From the NCBI RefSeq assembly GCF_020217185.1, contig NZ_JAIWNX010000019.1, forward strand, positions 1 to 10,000: 10,000 nt of DNA, in the 5' to 3' direction. Of the stretch, positions 6,953-10,000 are shown in pieces. This DNA comes from Asticcacaulis sp. GTDB lineage: Bacteria; Pseudomonadota; Alphaproteobacteria; Caulobacterales; Caulobacteraceae. The position numbers were made by a program, and so were the translations under genes. The notes below the pieces were generated by a model, which was given only the letters and a program-made list of their open reading frames with translations, made no database searches and was not told the origin of the DNA. Position 1 is the stretch's first letter. Every line of letters starts with the position of its first letter.

Positions 6953-8164
6953 ATGTCCGAAGCCTCCCCCACCCTTCTGTTTGTTGATGACGACGCGGAT
7001 GTACGCAAAACGGCCGAACTTTTGTTCCGCCGGGCCGGATACGCCTATCTCGAGGCGGCGTCGCCCGTCAGCGCCCTCAGCCTGCTGGCCACCACGCCCG
7101 TCGATCTGGTGCTGCTCGATCTGAACTTTTCCAAATCGCAGACCTCCGGTCAGGAGGGACTTGACGGTCTGGCCGACATGCTGCGCCACGATCCAAGCCT
7201 CAGCGTCATTGTGGTGACCGGGCACAGCGGGCTTCAGATCGCCGTTCAGGCCTTGCGGGCCGGGGCGCGCGACTTCGTGATGAAGCCGTGGAACAATGAG
7301 CGCCTGCTGGCGACCGTGGAAGCGACCCTTGCGTCGCGGCGTACCGACACGCTCGCCTCCACCCGCCCTCCCGCGCTGATCGGCCTGTCCGGGCCCATGC
7401 GCCGCATCATGGCGGCCATGGACCGCTGCGCCACCCTGACCATCCCCGTGCTGTTCAGCGGCGAGACCGGGACGGGCAAGTCGCTGGCGGCGACGGTCCT
7501 GCATCATCAGTCGCGCCGCTCAAGCCTCAGCGTGGTGGAATGCGCCACCCTGTCCCCCGAAGACCTTGACGATACGCCCAACCGCACGCTGATCCTCGAA
7601 AATATCGACCGCCTGCCGGACAAGATCATTCCCGCCCTGCTGAGCTATCTGCATCGCGCCCCGCGTTCCAACAGCCGCGTCATCTCCACCAGCGCCAGAC
7701 CCCGCGCCGAAATCGGGCTGGACCGCGGACTGATGTACGCCCTCAGCACCATGGATATCGCCCTCGTTCCCCTGCGTGAACGGGTCGAAGACATCGTGCC
7801 TCTGGCCGAGCATTTTATTCTGGCCACCTGTCAGTTGCACGGCTTTCACCCGCGCACCCTGTCGCCGGAAGCCCGCGCCAGTCTTCAGGCCGAAGCGTGG
7901 ACCGATAATGTCCACGCCCTGAAACACGTGATTGAACGCGCCATCATCCTGTCGGACCATCCGGCCCTGACGCCTGACGACCTGCGCCTGCACGATCGCC
8001 CCGGCGCGGCCGCCGACACCCCCAGAGGCAATCTGGCGCAATCAGAAAAAAGTCTGATTGAAGAAGCGCTTAACCGGCATAACTTCAATGTGTCTGCCGC
8101 AGCGGCGGAGCTGGGTCTGACCCGACCTTCGCTTTATCGAAGGATGGCCAAACATGGTCTCTGA
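6953..8164 (+). CDS. NtrC-type response regulator with a degenerate AAA+ domain
   Basis: A 403-residue regulator with three domains. The receiver (about 6-125) is intact: acidic pocket D12-D14, phosphoacceptor D56, T89 and K111. The AAA+ domain (about 143-335) keeps Walker A, GETGTGKS (170-177), and the PLRERVEDI motif (273-281), but the GAFTGA sigma-54 contact loop is absent. Walker A to Walker B is about 42 residues, against roughly 60 in typical NtrC proteins. Walker B reads LILEN, not FLDE. By eye, the arginine fingers are A263 and D257, and the sensor II arginine is H321. The C-terminal Fis-type helix-turn-helix (about 365-403, ending AAAELGLTRPSLYRRMAKHG) should bind DNA. It probably works as a phosphorylation-controlled DNA-binding protein with sigma-70-type polymerase, as known for Rhodobacter NtrC and HupR, which also lack GAFTGA. 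The ribosome site is weak (GAAAG, 6943-6947). The kinase gene overlaps its end, and it likely regulates the downstream transporter. Confidence 0.9.
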   Translation: MSEASPTLLFVDDDADVRKTAELLFRRAGYAYLEAASPVSALSLLATTPVDLVLLDLNFSKSQTSGQEGLDGLADMLRHDPSLSVIVVTGHSGLQIAVQALRAGARDFVMKPWNNERLLATVEATLASRRTDTLASTRPPALIGLSGPMRRIMAAMDRCATLTIPVLFSGETGTGKSLAATVLHHQSRRSSLSVVECATLSPEDLDDTPNRTLILENIDRLPDKIIPALLSYLHRAPRSNSRVISTSARPRAEIGLDRGLMYALSTMDIALVPLRERVEDIVPLAEHFILATCQLHGFHPRTLSPEARASLQAEAWTDNVHALKHVIERAIILSDHPALTPDDLRLHDRPGAAADTPRGNLAQSEKSLIEEALNRHNFNVSAAAAELGLTRPSLYRRMAKHGL

Positions 8165-9326
8165 GCCCCGCCTGAGGCAGGGGCTGGCCCTTCTGGCACT
8201 GGCCCTGAGCGCCGCCTTTATCGGGGACGCCGTCAACCGGGCGCTATGGGCCAACGCCGCGCTGGGGGGCCTGGTCTGTCTCATCCTGTTTGCCTATCTG
8301 ATGAGCGGAGACCGGGCGGCCGCGACGCTCCCGCCCGCCTCTGCGCCGACGGGCCATAGCGATCCCGTCCACGTCTTTCTGGATCAGATTCCCCTGCCCC
8401 TGATCAGTCTGGCCCCCGGCGGGATGCCGCAGGCCGTCAACCGGGCGGCGCGCGCCCTGTTTGAAACCGACGACGCCATTGTGCGCGGTCGCGAGGCCCT
8501 GCTGTCGGCCCTGACGCCCCCGAACGAGCCACGGCTCGATCTCTTCGGGCGACGCTACGCCCTCACCCTCAACGAGGTACAGACGGAGGACGGCGCCTTC
8601 CGGCTGGCCACACTGACGGACGTGCAGTCGGAAATCTATCGCGTCGAAGCCGCCACCTTGCGCGATACGCTTCAGGTGCTGGGCCATGAAATCATGAACT
8701 CCCTGACGCCCATCTCGTCGCTGGCCGATATCGCGCGGGACTATCTCAGTCCCATGTCAGGCGAAGCCGCCGACCACGCGCGCGACGCCCTCACCACCCT
8801 GTCGCGCCGCTCGGCCAGCCTGACCCGCTTTATCGACGCCTATCGCGCGCTGGCCCGTTTACCCGCCCCGCAGTTGCAGCCGGTGCATCCCGGCCGTCTG
8901 GTCGAGGACGTGCTCAGTTTTTTCACGCGCAATCCCGCCATGGCCGATATCCGCTTCGACCTTGAGATCGAGGCGGGCGTGCCCTGGGTGGCGCTGGATG
9001 AGGCGCAGGTCGGTCAGGCCCTGATCAATATCATCACCAATGCCGTCGAAGCCACCGAGTCCAATGCCGGTCTGCGTCAGGTCAGCGTCCGCGTATCCCA
9101 CACGCCGCACGATGTGGTCATTCGCATCGCGGACAATGGCGAAGGTATTGCCGAAAGCGTGCGCGCCGGGCTGTTCATGACCTTCACCACCACAAAGCCG
9201 CACGGGTCCGGTACGGGCCTCAACCTGGCCCGTCAGATCGCGCTGGCGCACGGCGGCAATCTCGGTTTGCTCGATGAGCCGTCCGCCTCTACGGTGTTCG
9301 CCTTCACCTTCCCGGTCACCGGATAG
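8154..9326 (+). CDS. Membrane sensor histidine kinase with very short external loop
   Basis: A 390-residue kinase, cognate partner of the preceding regulator by position: its ATG lies inside the regulator gene (11-base overlap), implying translational coupling. Two hydrophobic segments (about 9-24 and 35-50) are joined by only about ten residues, so there is no real periplasmic sensor domain. A PAS-like region follows (about 72-158, DQIPLPLISLAPGG onward). The phosphoacceptor is H178 in the H box VLGHEIMNSLTPI. The ATPase domain has N292 and N296 in the N box (INIITNAVEA), the G1 box DNGEG (327-331) and the G2 box GSGTGLNLA (351-359). All catalytic motifs look intact, so it should phosphorylate D56 of the regulator. 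The ABC ATPase gene starts five bases after its stop. Kinases with such short loops beside ABC transporters (BceS type in Firmicutes) sense through the transporter; the same logic may apply here, as inference. Confidence 0.93.
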   Translation: MVSEPRLRQGLALLALALSAAFIGDAVNRALWANAALGGLVCLILFAYLMSGDRAAATLPPASAPTGHSDPVHVFLDQIPLPLISLAPGGMPQAVNRAARALFETDDAIVRGREALLSALTPPNEPRLDLFGRRYALTLNEVQTEDGAFRLATLTDVQSEIYRVEAATLRDTLQVLGHEIMNSLTPISSLADIARDYLSPMSGEAADHARDALTTLSRRSASLTRFIDAYRALARLPAPQLQPVHPGRLVEDVLSFFTRNPAMADIRFDLEIEAGVPWVALDEAQVGQALINIITNAVEATESNAGLRQVSVRVSHTPHDVVIRIADNGEGIAESVRAGLFMTFTTTKPHGSGTGLNLARQIALAHGGNLGLLDEPSASTVFAFTFPVTG

Positions 9327-9331
9327 ACCCC

Positions 9332-10000
9332 ATGCCGCTGATCCAGCTCACCCACATCCATCATACCTATGCCGAAAATGCGCGCCCGGTGAACGCCCTG
9401 CGCGGCGTCAGTCTGGACATCGAAGCGGGTGAATTTGTCGCCATTGTCGGGCCGTCGGGCAGCGGAAAATCCACCCTGCTCAATATCATCGGCACGCTGG
9501 AAAGCCCCAGTCACGGCGACTATCGCTTTGACGGCCGGGCCGTTGCCGAGATGTCGGGACGTGAACGGGCGCTGTTGCGGGCGTCGCGCATCGGCTTCGT
9601 CTTTCAGAACTTCAACCTGATCGACCACCTGACGGTGTTTGAAAATATCCGGCTGGGGCTGCGCTATCGGCGTGACCATCTGAAAAACGAAAACGAACGG
9701 ATACTGAGCGCCATGGACAAGGTCGGTCTGGCGCACCGGGCCGACCATCTGCCGCGCGAATTGTCCGGCGGCCAGCAGCAGCGCTGCGCCATTGCCCGCG
9801 CCATCGTGGGCGACCCGCAGATCGTGCTGGCCGACGAACCGACGGGCAGTCTTGACTCCCAAAATGCCGCTCAGGTTCTGGGCATTCTGGCGGAACTCAA
9901 CAGCCGCGGCACCACGCTGGTCATCGTGACGCACGCCCCCAGTCAGGCCGACCGCGCCGGACGGGTGGTCGAAATGCACGATGGGCGCATCCATCTTTCG
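9332..10000 (+). CDS. ABC transporter ATP-binding protein, MacB/LolD type (3' end outside window)
   Basis: The first 223 residues are visible and the frame is open at the window edge; the family is usually 220-250 residues, so little is missing unless a permease domain is fused. The ATPase is complete: Walker [10 protein letters not shown] (40-48), Q-loop Q92 in [14 protein letters not shown], signature LSGGQQQR (144-151), Walker B IVLADEP (164-170, catalytic E169), D-loop SLD (173-175) and H-loop H201. The opening [10 protein letters not shown], the [21 protein letters not shown] block and the [12 protein letters not shown] segment are typical of the MacB/LolD/FtsE-like exporters, which use FtsX-type permeases to extrude peptides or lipoproteins or to drive envelope work by mechanotransmission. 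It starts five bases after the kinase stop without a clear ribosome site, suggesting coupling. A permease, and often an HlyD-type adaptor, would be expected just downstream. Confidence 0.93.
   Translation, partial: MPLIQLTHIHHTYAENARPVNALRGVSLDIEAGEFVAIVGPSGSGKSTLLNIIGTLESPSHGDYRFDGRAVAEMSGRERALLRASRIGFVFQNFNLIDHLTVFENIRLGLRYRRDHLKNENERILSAMDKVGLAHRADHLPRELSGGQQQRCAIARAIVGDPQIVLADEPTGSLDSQNAAQVLGILAELNSRGTTLVIVTHAPSQADRAGRVVEMHDGRIHLS

Noticed and set aside
9233..9994. 253-codon minus-strand frame opposite the ABC ATPase gene
   Set aside because: The plus strand encodes a complete ABC ATPase with all motifs; the antisense frame has no domain.

Overview
The window reads as chromosomal DNA from a GC-rich alphaproteobacterium, most likely Caulobacterales (Caulobacter/Asticcacaulis-like). 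This is an inference from base composition, codon use, signal-peptide style and gene content; there is no rRNA or other phylogenetic marker. The DNA is gene-dense, with no tRNA, rRNA, CRISPR array, insertion sequence or phage gene seen, and no stretch over 300 bases without a gene.

Left part (1-1378): an unrecognised 127-residue gene on the minus strand (22-405) is divergent from a GntR/FadR-family (FCD) regulator on the plus strand (683-1378). The 277-base gap between them holds a perfect inverted repeat and weak promoter-like elements.

Middle part (1435-6662): a tight minus-strand operon encodes three exported enzymes in the order GH42 beta-galactosidase, type-B carboxylesterase, GH39 glycosidase. 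Each has an N-terminal signal peptide and the gaps are 45 and 20 bases. Together they look like a small set for trimming plant-type polysaccharide or its oligosaccharides: terminal galactose, ester groups, and xylose or arabinose. A site at 6731-6741 in front of the operon matches the FadR-subfamily operator pattern TnGTnnnACnA exactly. The regulator at 683-1378 is the obvious candidate to bind it, so the two probably form one induction circuit. The GH39 and regulator genes converge on a GC-rich hairpin at 1396-1423.

Right part (6953-10000): a plus-strand operon encodes an NtrC-type response regulator, a membrane sensor histidine kinase (11-base overlap) and a MacB/LolD-type ABC ATPase (5-base gap, still open at the window edge). 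The regulator's AAA+ domain has lost the GAFTGA loop, the normal Walker B acidic pair and, by eye, the arginine-finger and sensor II arginines, so it probably does not activate sigma-54. The kinase has two membrane segments joined by only about ten residues. This resembles the intramembrane-sensing kinases that work with ABC transporters, and suggests a stress-sensing or export module whose permease should lie just beyond the window.
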